A stretch of 5,281 nt of DNA from Acholeplasmataceae bacterium. GTDB taxonomy: Bacteria; Bacillota_I; Bacilli_A; Acholeplasmatales; Acholeplasmataceae. Positions within the stretch are counted from its first letter, which is position 1, and the number at the start of each line of letters is the position of its first letter. Below are positions 1-5,281 of this stretch, one piece after another. The notes under the pieces were generated by a model, which saw only the letters and a list, made by a program, of their open reading frames with translations, was not told the origin of the DNA and did no database searches. The stretch spans positions 1-5,281 of the forward strand of contig JAUSOA010000051.1 of the NCBI GenBank assembly GCA_030656435.1. The letters run 5' to 3'. Position numbers and translations under genes: made by a program.

Positions 1-505
1 TTACATACTTCATTTGCAGTGTTAAATATAGAAACATCGGATGCATTTTGGATTTATTAGGTTTTATAATGAAAACAGACTCATTAATGGCGTAATCGTT
101 GTTATAATTGTTGACCATATAAGTATTTCCTATTGGAATTAAACTAGTGTACAAAATATCATCATTTTCTATTTTCGATCTATTATTAATCTTGCCTAAG
201 GCTTCGTTATCAATTAGATCAGAATCATGCAAAATTGAATGATTTTTTATGTTCTTAATCGTTATATAAGGAATACTAGAGCTAGTTGTATTAAGAACAA
301 AATTCTTTCTTGGATTCAATCCAGTTCCGACTCGTTTTATAATACTGCCCAGATTAATGATTCGAGTATTTAGCTCTTTATTCATTAAATACTCATATTC
401 TAGAATTAAACTTTCCATAATGTTACTCTTAAGAGTGTTTTGTAACTCTAATTGAGTATCGATAGTTCCTATAATATCAATTAGTACAATTAGCTCATAA
501 TACAT
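1..505 (-). CDS. hsdS: Type I restriction-modification specificity subunit (HsdS), partial, probably lacking its N-terminal half
   Basis: HsdS supplies the DNA target specificity of the HsdR2M2S type I complex. The minus-strand frame is open from the ATG at 505-503 to the left edge (168 codons, no stop seen). Residues 1-42 are a long amphipathic helix with the spacing of the HsdS conserved region (IVLIDIIGTIDTQLEL; compare the family pattern Iv.lL..iD..Iel). A target-recognition domain follows: LGSIIKRVGTGLNP, then SIPYITIKNI, then KIENDDILYTS, IPIGNTY and MFLYLTL, the usual order in Methylase_S domains. A full HsdS has two recognition domains separated by this helix, so the first half is missing. 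The HsdS-like frame continues past the ATG as IKYPPHS (526-506), resembling the PP-L-x-EQ linker that ends a first recognition domain, and then overlaps the start of the next gene. No Shine-Dalgarno sequence precedes the ATG at 505 or an upstream one at 553. It may be a truncated gene, a silent hsdS donor copy or a half subunit. The family is fairly sure; the start is not. Confidence 0.72.
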   Translation of the reverse strand, partial: MYYELIVLIDIIGTIDTQLELQNTLKSNIMESLILEYEYLMNKELNTRIINLGSIIKRVGTGLNPRKNFVLNTTSSSIPYITIKNIKNHSILHDSDLIDNEALGKINNRSKIENDDILYTSLIPIGNTYMVNNYNNDYAINESVFIIKPNKSKMHPMFLYLTLQMKYV

Positions 506-510
506 TGAAT

Positions 511-517
511 GAGGGGG
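511..517 (+). promoter_or_regulatory. Ribosome binding site of the HEPN gene, inside the hsdS frame
   Basis: GAGGGGG lies seven bases before the ATG at 525 and fixes that start. The same bases read on the other strand encode the two prolines of the HsdS-like linker. The HEPN gene's translation signal therefore sits on the old hsdS sequence, and any promoter of its own must lie within the hsdS remnant to the left. Confidence 0.75.
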
Positions 518-524
518 ATATTTA

Positions 525-1835
525 ATGTCAAATCTTGATTTACTTAATTCCATCTGTGAAAAAATATTAAGTGGCAATTTATCAAGAATACAAATATATG
601 ATTTGTATGATGAAAATGGGTTGATAAATCAGATTATGCAAGATTTATCTGACTATCGATATTATGTTTTTGATGGACGATTTGACGATATTTTAATTGA
701 TGTTGTTATCGAGAGAACTACTATGGAAACAAGATATTTTGAAAATTATTCCGAATTTTTAAATCTAGTCAACGATAAGATTAAAAAATTGATAGTTCCG
801 ACAATGATTGTTCTCCCACTTAATATAACGCATGGAAATCTGAACGAGGTAAGATTTGATTTTAATGCGAATTTTTCTATCTTCCCTTTATCGAAAAAAG
901 AGGGGTTTTTAGCAAATAATTTATCTTCTTTGAGTAAACATGTTGAAAGAACGATTTATGCTAAATTATGTCCTGATCATATTTTATCAGTAAAAGATAA
1001 ACATTTTTTTAATTATCCAATTATGACTATAGAGGTACATGATATAGATAATAGGGTTGAGAGAGAAGCTCCTAGGATAATTGAATCTGTTTATAGTATA
1101 TTTAGAATGATTAGTATGGGAGTCAAAAATGACTCTAGAAACTATCATAGAGTTGTTTCAAAACCATTAGCATCCACATATACTGTTTATTACAATGAAG
1201 TAGGAACTTCACCAAATCCTCCATATGATACTGGTTATGGTTATTCATTTAGATTTAAATTCACTCCGATTTTAGACTTAAACATATCAGATTTAGTTTC
1301 AAGAAAAGAAATCATTTCTGATAACTTAGATAAGATAATTACATCTATATTTGCAACAAAAAATGATGAAAGTATAACAGCATATGACAATGGTAGAAAA
1401 TGGATTAATGCTTTGTTAATGTTTAACGAGGCATACGAATTTGCCTCACGAGAGAGATTTGATTCGGCAATGATATTGTTGATTACTATTCTTGAATCAT
1501 TGTTTCTTAAAAACGAAGGAACAGGAAAACAAACTAAATTGATAAATGCTGTAAATAACTATTTTTCTGATTTGAGTCAAGAAAATCACATCAAGAACAC
1601 CATTAGTCAAATGTATAAGAAGCGAAATAGTTTTGTTCATGAAGGGAAGAGAATGGACGGTTATCAAATCTATAAACCATTAAATGAATACCAAGGACTC
1701 ATAATAGGTATGGAACCATTAACATTTACACAGTATTTTGATTCGAATCATGATTTAAAACATCTTTCCAATTTGTTTGCGATAGTTAAAGAGATACTGC
1801 TTTCCTTTATGTTTAAGGAAGTAGATTTTCAATAA
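525..1835 (+). CDS. HEPN-domain protein, ApeA-like C-terminus, putative ribonuclease
   Basis: This is a soluble protein of 436 residues with no signal peptide or membrane segment. Residues 1 to about 290 are a mixed alpha/beta region that I cannot assign. The last 150 or so residues look like an ApeA-type HEPN domain: a helix with FDSAMILLITILESLFL (about 319-333), a polar loop (NEGTGKQ), then an amphipathic helix ending in MYKKRNSFVHEGKR. That last stretch contains R367-N368-x3-H372, the R-x4-H motif that forms the metal-independent RNase site in HEPN dimers. HEPN proteins of this kind cut tRNA or other RNA in anti-phage abortive infection and toxin systems; that is family knowledge, and activity here is inferred. 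The start is fixed by GAGGGGG at 511-517. The gene ends 29 bases before the GIY-YIG gene, so the two probably share a transcript. It begins 19 bases from a divergent hsdS remnant. The N-terminal region may be the sensor that controls the nuclease. Confidence 0.85.
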   Translation: MSNLDLLNSICEKILSGNLSRIQIYDLYDENGLINQIMQDLSDYRYYVFDGRFDDILIDVVIERTTMETRYFENYSEFLNLVNDKIKKLIVPTMIVLPLNITHGNLNEVRFDFNANFSIFPLSKKEGFLANNLSSLSKHVERTIYAKLCPDHILSVKDKHFFNYPIMTIEVHDIDNRVEREAPRIIESVYSIFRMISMGVKNDSRNYHRVVSKPLASTYTVYYNEVGTSPNPPYDTGYGYSFRFKFTPILDLNISDLVSRKEIISDNLDKIITSIFATKNDESITAYDNGRKWINALLMFNEAYEFASRERFDSAMILLITILESLFLKNEGTGKQTKLINAVNNYFSDLSQENHIKNTISQMYKKRNSFVHEGKRMDGYQIYKPLNEYQGLIIGMEPLTFTQYFDSNHDLKHLSNLFAIVKEILLSFMFKEVDFQ

Positions 1836-1864
1836 TTAGAAAATTATTATTTGGAGGTTATAAA

Positions 1865-2476
1865 ATGACAGATGTAAATCTAAAAGGATGGAATTTTATC
1901 GTTTATACTTTAATCAAGAACAATTTCAAAAACTACTCCTTTAGCTTAAGTGAACTCTATAAATATGAACAGTACTTTAAACTGGTATATCCTGAGAATT
2001 TTCATATACAAGAAAAATTGAGACAGACACTTCAAAATTTAAGAACTAAAGGACTTCTTGTTTTTCAAACTAAAGGACATTATCAATTAAACCATCGGGA
2101 TGCTTCTGAATCAGTAATCCAAGTAAGCCATCAAGAAATTGTATATTTGCTATCAAATGAATCAATACCTGGGTGGGTTAAGATAGGTAGAACAAACGCA
2201 ATCAATAGAAGATTAAAAGAGTTATATAACACTTCAGTACCTCTTCCATTTAGAATAGAAGAGAAAATAGAAACTCATACCCTTGAGGAATCTAGAATAC
2301 TAGAAAAAAGCATTCATAGCATCATTGATACTCTTAACCCTAATCTAAGAAAACATACAGAAGCATACAAACGGGAATTCTTTAGAATGTCCACAGATGA
2401 AGGCAAATCAATATTTAAGTTGGTTACACAAATTATTGGTATTACACCAACTCAAGAAAATAGATTAGCTGCATAA
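1865..2476 (+). CDS. DpnI-like winged helix fused to T5orf172/GIY-YIG nuclease domain
   Basis: This two-domain protein has 203 residues. Residues 1 to about 77 match the winged-helix domain found at the C-terminus of DpnI and in related restriction proteins: a W near the start, FSLSELYKYE, YPENFHI, then LRQTLQNLRTKGLL and a GHYQL wing. In DpnI this domain binds methylated DNA. Residues 92 to about 175 match the T5orf172 (GIY-YIG superfamily) domain: VYLL with Y94, W104-VKIG-R109-T (the YIG-like strand, G108), R115/R116 in NRRLKEL, E147 in LEKSIH, and E171 in REFF. These are the positions expected for tyrosine, arginine and the metal-binding acid, so the nuclease looks intact. The likely role is DNA cleavage guided by base modification or by a specific sequence; this is inferred from the domains. 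GGAGGT at 1853-1858, six bases from the ATG, is a near-ideal ribosome binding site. The gene follows the HEPN gene closely and probably shares its transcript. I see no clear terminator after it. It could instead be a transcription factor with a degenerate nuclease, but the motif residues argue against that. Confidence 0.85.
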   Translation: MTDVNLKGWNFIVYTLIKNNFKNYSFSLSELYKYEQYFKLVYPENFHIQEKLRQTLQNLRTKGLLVFQTKGHYQLNHRDASESVIQVSHQEIVYLLSNESIPGWVKIGRTNAINRRLKELYNTSVPLPFRIEEKIETHTLEESRILEKSIHSIIDTLNPNLRKHTEAYKREFFRMSTDEGKSIFKLVTQIIGITPTQENRLAA

Positions 2477-2568
2477 AAAACTATTGTTAACTTCTAAAAT
2501 TCACAAATTAATATTGTTGATTCTATAAAGTCCCATAATGTATGTGAACACCAACACGAACATGCCTT

Positions 2569-2596
2569 TTGAGGGACAAAGACTACCTTTTATATA
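2569..2596 (+). promoter_or_regulatory. Candidate sigma-A promoter for the small membrane peptide
   Basis: TTGAGG at 2569-2574 and TATATA at 2591-2596 are separated by 16 bases; TATACC at 2593-2598 gives a spacing of 18. Transcription would start near 2603-2605, giving a leader of about 70 bases that contains the 2621-2657 hairpin and the ribosome binding site. The -35 match is moderate and the region is AT-rich, so this is a candidate only. Confidence 0.35.
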
Positions 2597-2609
2597 CCCT
2601 TTATAGGAC

Positions 2610-2657
2610 AAAAAAGCGTTTTGCCATTCACTGTGGTTTTTGCCATGTGAACGGCAA
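2610..2657 (-). terminator. Inverted repeat, possible terminator of an antisense RNA
   Basis: The arms are 2621-2631 and 2647-2657, 11 positions each with a 15-base loop. In plus-strand RNA the middle pair (2626/2652) is an A-C mismatch. In minus-strand RNA it becomes a G-U pair, so the stem is unbroken there. On the minus strand the stem is followed, after five bases, by six T (complement of 2610-2615), which suggests a terminator for a transcript running antisense to the small ORF. The five-base gap before the T-run is longer than ideal, and no convincing minus-strand promoter was found. In the plus direction the same structure ends 16 bases before the ATG at 2674 and could affect its translation. 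A nine-base direct repeat, ttttgccat, occurs at 2619-2627 and 2638-2646. Confidence 0.4.
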
Positions 2658-2673
2658 TAGAAAGAGGGCTACT

Positions 2674-2784
2674 ATGATCTATGAAGTTGGAGTGATTATT
2701 ATCTTTATACTTAGTATGTTAATACCAAATGCTATCTATGTTTTTATTGAACTTAGAAAGAAGAGAATATCAAATGGCAATTAA
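2674..2784 (+). CDS. 36-residue single-pass membrane peptide, type I toxin-like
   Basis: The ORF starts at ATG 2674 and ends with TAA at 2782-2784. AAAGAGGG at 2661-2668, five bases before the ATG, is a good ribosome binding site and is the reason for preferring this start to the in-frame TTG at 2569. The peptide begins MIYE, has one hydrophobic segment of about 20 residues (roughly 5-25, with a P18-N19 kink), and ends in a basic tail (RKKR) and RISNGN. That plan (short MxYE start, one membrane helix, lysine/arginine tail) resembles TxpA/BsrG and the holin-like toxins of Bacilli, which damage the membrane and are held off by antisense RNA. The likeness is in architecture and not a clear sequence match. 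It lies alone between the GIY-YIG gene and the ATPase gene, 75 bases before the latter. Alternatives are a small accessory membrane protein of the defence cassette, or a chance ORF. Confidence 0.5.
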   Translation: MIYEVGVIIIFILSMLIPNAIYVFIELRKKRISNGN

Positions 2785-2847
2785 ATCAACCAATCAAAAA
2801 CATAATCGATTAATTCAATTCATATAAACGTTAGAATTATTTATCTT

Positions 2848-2852
2848 GGGGG
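2848..2852 (+). promoter_or_regulatory. Ribosome binding site fixing the GTG start of the ATPase gene
   Basis: GGGGG preceded by TT lies seven bases before GTG 2860. The frame has a stop at 2803-2805 and no ATG or TTG between that stop and 2860, so GTG is the only credible start. Six-base arms ttagaa (2831-2836) and ttctaa (2853-2858) flank it and could place it in a weak hairpin loop. Confidence 0.65.
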
Positions 2853-2859
2853 TTCTAAA

Positions 2860-5281
2860 GTGCTACAAGAAAATTTTAAAGTATTAGAAAAAAGAGAAGC
2901 GAAATTCAAATTGTATAAACAAGAATATGATGAATACATTTCTGCTTCAAAAAAAGAAAAGAATGTTGTTCAAGAGTATCAAGGCAGAGAGTTATTGGAA
3001 TTAATTCAAAACGCAGAAGACGAATCTCTTGATAGAAAAGGTATTATCAAAATCAAATTATCCAATAATATACTTACAATTCAAAACTCTGGTAAGCCTT
3101 TTTCTTATGAAGGCATTTTGTCTTTAATGACAGCTAACTTTTCCGTTAAAGATTCCACAAAATATATAGGCAACAAAGGTTTAGGCTTTAGAGCTGTCTT
3201 AGGATGGAGTAATAAAGTATCAATATTTAGCCGCAATCTATCAGTTAGTTTTAGCCGTGAAGATGCAAAAAAACTTCAAGATAGACTTGAAGCAGAAGTG
3301 ATGGACAATGAAATTTATCAGTTTGATAAATATTTGATTCCTATCTTTAGTGCACCGAATGTTGACATCGATTATATCGAACCAGATGATGGAATGGATA
3401 CTTTAATCCGATTAGAGTGTAAGGAAGAGGCGTTAAATAGAGAAAACGGAATATTGAGTCAATTACACTCAATAAACGGAAAAGAACTCTTGTTTTTGAA
3501 GAATACTGGGGTAATGGAAATACAAATAGGAGAAGAATATCACAAGAAATTCGAAATTATTGATGATTCTTTTAACAAGATAGACTCTCATGATATCTAT
3601 TTCAAAAAATCAATTATCGCTAATAATGATAGTAAATCATCGTATGTTTACAAAATATATCAAAAAACAGGTGAGATAGACTTCGTGAACATAGAAGGAG
3701 AAACCGAAAGTAAGCAGTACTTGATATCTATCGCAATTCCTGTAGGGGACGCTCCAATAGAAAAAAAACTATATTCCTTTTTTAGAACTAATATCGATTC
3801 TCCTTTTAACTTTATTTTGAATGCAACTTTAGAGTTGAATCAGAGTCGAAACGATATTATACCCAGTGTTCAAAGTAATGATTTTAATGCACAAGTTGTT
3901 AAACTTATTCCAGATTTCATTATCGAGAGCATAAAAAATCATTTAGAAACAGATAATAACATAAGTTACGAACTTATTAAACTACTCGTGAATCTTGATA
4001 AAAAGTTTCTATCGACTAGTGGATATGATTTTTATAATACTTACATCTCAAAAATGAAATCTTCGAAAATATTCCCCACCGTTAACAACGAATATATTTC
4101 ACATTTGGATCAACCAGTTCTTTACAATAACCAGTTTTTTTCTAAACATTTAATCGGTGAAGAGTTTAAGGATCTCTTACAATGGACAGATGATTTAGAA
4201 ATTTATGATTTCTATGTTTCATTGGGAAGATACATTTATGCTCAAGATAGTCTAGTCGATAAAATAAATAAAACAGCGAGAAATTTCTCAATAAATGATC
4301 GTATCGAACTAATTATTAGTTTTGTTGATGAGTTTAGAGATTCTAAAAATAATACTGGGAATTACCCATTTTTACTTCTTGATTCAAGTGGAAAGGAAAT
4401 CCCGAGTAAAGAAATTAAAGTTTTCAATAAGCCATCTGATTCGGAAATATCCAAGATACCTGTATTTTTATCAGAACAGTTGAGGTTTTTAAGTTTCGAC
4501 ATTTTTAAAGGACTGGAAAAGTATATTACGTTCAAAACTATAAACAAGATTAGGGAGACTATTGATTTATATCTACAGTATTTTGGTGTTAGTGAGTATA
4601 GTTTTAAAGCACTAGAATCTTCCATAAACAGTACAAGGAATCAGGACTTAACTAGAACTCAATCAATTGAACTACTAGGTTGGATTTACATATTGTTTAA
4701 AAAACAAAAAAACGAAGATTTAAGCGGGGTTAAAATAAGAGTCAATATTCCTTGTACTGATAAAAAAGTCCATGCTTCTGATTTGATGTACTTTAACGAG
4801 TCATATGACAATAGGTTTTATGCTGGATTACTTAGAAAAGCATCATCAAGTGTTAAGTTTCTGGATAAAAAGGAAAAGATGAATCTAGGCAGTGAATCAA
4901 ATGAAAATTTGATTAACTTTTTTAAGTGGCTTGGAGTTAATAGAAGACCCAAGATTATTGAAAAAAGACTTGATTCAAACAACATAAAAGAACTGAAAGG
5001 TTATATCAGCAATTGTTTATCATTTTATGCAAAAAATGAAATCTTAAAAGATTCTCGTATTTATAATGATATTGCTATTGTATTTTCATATGATTATCTT
5101 GAAGATATTTTAAAAAATGTCGATTTCGATAGTATTTTAAAGTGGTTACTAGATGAGTATAAAGAACTAAACACTCCACTATCATCAAAAAAAGAATTAC
5201 CAGGTTCAAGAATGACAGTTACATGGCCATATAACTCTGATCGAAATTTATCATACGATACAATGGATTCCTATGTAAGAT
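2860..5281 (+). CDS. Large sacsin/Hsp90-like (GHKL) ATPase-domain protein, partial at the right edge
   Basis: There are 807 codons open to the window end with no stop, starting at GTG 2860. The N-terminus carries a GHKL ATP-binding fold of the sacsin type. The N-box is LLELIQNAEDE (residues 45-55, with E47, N51 and D54). The second motif is IQNSGKPF (74-81), in place of the usual I-x-D-N-G-x-G. The glycine lid is IGNKGLGFRAV (103-113). Further on, LYSFFRTNIDSPF, the stretch to NATLELNQSRNDI (about 304-333), matches the sacsin-repeat signature of a phenylalanine pair, a threonine and a conserved S-R-N. The rest (about 340-807) is helical, with PFLLLDSSGKEIPS at about 504-517, as seen in large sacsin-like proteins; I name no domain there. 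There is no membrane segment or signal peptide, so it should be cytoplasmic. Such proteins hydrolyse or bind ATP to drive conformational change, and many bacterial ones sit in defence islands next to nucleases. Its partners could be the HEPN and GIY-YIG proteins upstream on the same strand, but a gap of 383 bases with a small locus separates them. The C-terminus, where an effector domain might lie, is outside the window. Confidence 0.85.
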   Translation, partial: MLQENFKVLEKREAKFKLYKQEYDEYISASKKEKNVVQEYQGRELLELIQNAEDESLDRKGIIKIKLSNNILTIQNSGKPFSYEGILSLMTANFSVKDSTKYIGNKGLGFRAVLGWSNKVSIFSRNLSVSFSREDAKKLQDRLEAEVMDNEIYQFDKYLIPIFSAPNVDIDYIEPDDGMDTLIRLECKEEALNRENGILSQLHSINGKELLFLKNTGVMEIQIGEEYHKKFEIIDDSFNKIDSHDIYFKKSIIANNDSKSSYVYKIYQKTGEIDFVNIEGETESKQYLISIAIPVGDAPIEKKLYSFFRTNIDSPFNFILNATLELNQSRNDIIPSVQSNDFNAQVVKLIPDFIIESIKNHLETDNNISYELIKLLVNLDKKFLSTSGYDFYNTYISKMKSSKIFPTVNNEYISHLDQPVLYNNQFFSKHLIGEEFKDLLQWTDDLEIYDFYVSLGRYIYAQDSLVDKINKTARNFSINDRIELIISFVDEFRDSKNNTGNYPFLLLDSSGKEIPSKEIKVFNKPSDSEISKIPVFLSEQLRFLSFDIFKGLEKYITFKTINKIRETIDLYLQYFGVSEYSFKALESSINSTRNQDLTRTQSIELLGWIYILFKKQKNEDLSGVKIRVNIPCTDKKVHASDLMYFNESYDNRFYAGLLRKASSSVKFLDKKEKMNLGSESNENLINFFKWLGVNRRPKIIEKRLDSNNIKELKGYISNCLSFYAKNEILKDSRIYNDIAIVFSYDYLEDILKNVDFDSILKWLLDEYKELNTPLSSKKELPGSRMTVTWPYNSDRNLSYDTMDSYVR

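Larger units (their letters stand above)
2477..2673. other. Intergenic region with leader signals of the small-peptide locus
   Basis: No gene is visible here. The first 90 bases are AT-rich with no hairpin plus T-run that would end the HEPN/GIY-YIG transcript. The last 100 bases hold a candidate promoter (2569-2596) and an inverted repeat (2621-2657) leading to the ribosome binding site of the 36-codon ORF. A TTG at 2569 opens an in-frame 71-codon reading, but it has no ribosome binding site and coincides with the -35-like box, so this stretch is better read as untranslated leader. Confidence 0.6.

Noticed and set aside
425..436. Perfect 12-base palindrome actcttaagagt
   Set aside because: It lies inside the coding frame of the hsdS helix and has no second copy or partner site. 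Chance is adequate in AT-rich coding DNA.
470..475. TATAAT upstream of the HEPN gene as a -10 box
   Set aside because: No TTGACA-like box lies at 16-18 bases (TTGAGT at 452-457 is only 12 away, TTGTAA at 440-445 is 24 away), and there is no extended -10 TG. It is also coding on the other strand. A promoter is needed somewhere here but cannot be assigned.
1802..1820. Inverted repeat ttcctt/aaggaa near the end of the HEPN gene
   Set aside because: It is only six AT-rich pairs, within coding sequence, with no T-run after it. The next gene follows 29 bases after the stop, so termination here is unlikely.
2569..2673. N-terminal 35-codon extension of the small ORF from a TTG
   Set aside because: The TTG has no ribosome binding site and overlaps a -35-like box. 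The extension would be read through the hairpin, while the ATG at 2674 has a good ribosome binding site.
2765..2800. Minus-strand promoter for an antisense RNA (TTGGTT, 18 bases, TATTCT)
   Set aside because: Only three of six and four of six bases match consensus. Matches this weak are common in AT-rich DNA, so it is not listed as a feature.
2831..2858. ttagaa/ttctaa pair flanking the ATPase ribosome binding site as a regulatory hairpin
   Set aside because: Six mostly A-T pairs around a 16-base loop would be unstable. No further pairing extends the stem.
4362..4625. 87-codon minus-strand open frame
   Set aside because: It lies wholly inside the sacsin-like ATPase gene, has no ribosome binding site, and its product has no recognisable domain. 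It is an antisense shadow.

Overview
This is a low-GC window. Its strong GGAGG-type ribosome binding sites, GTG start and AT-rich codon use fit a Firmicute of the class Bacilli. Genus cannot be read from the sequence. All four larger genes belong to families that are frequent in bacterial defence islands, and I see no housekeeping gene, rRNA, tRNA, CRISPR array, transposase or integrase.

Layout, left to right. (1) Positions 1-505, minus strand: part of a type I restriction-modification specificity subunit (HsdS). It holds a helical conserved region and most of one target-recognition domain. It runs off the left edge and also seems to lack the usual N-terminal half. (2) Positions 525-1835, plus strand: a 436-residue protein ending in a HEPN domain of the ApeA-like type, with an intact R-x4-H ribonuclease motif. 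(3) Positions 1865-2476, plus strand, 29 bases later and probably co-transcribed: a 203-residue protein that joins a DpnI-C-terminus-like winged helix to a T5orf172/GIY-YIG nuclease domain. (4) Positions 2477-2859: an intergenic stretch holding a candidate promoter, a strand-asymmetric hairpin and a 36-codon ORF for a one-segment membrane peptide, which together look like a small type I toxin locus. (5) Positions 2860 to the right edge, plus strand: at least 807 codons of a large protein with a sacsin/Hsp90-like (GHKL) ATPase domain at its N-terminus.

How they may work together (inference). The HEPN protein and the DpnI-reader/GIY-YIG protein form a tight two-gene unit, perhaps an RNase paired with a modification-sensing DNase. 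The sacsin-like ATPase follows on the same strand and could be the sensor or chaperone-like motor of the same cassette, or a separate defence gene. The small peptide locus between them could be an addiction element that stabilises the island. I do not recognise this exact gene combination as a named system. The right end of the ATPase gene and whatever follows it lie outside the window.
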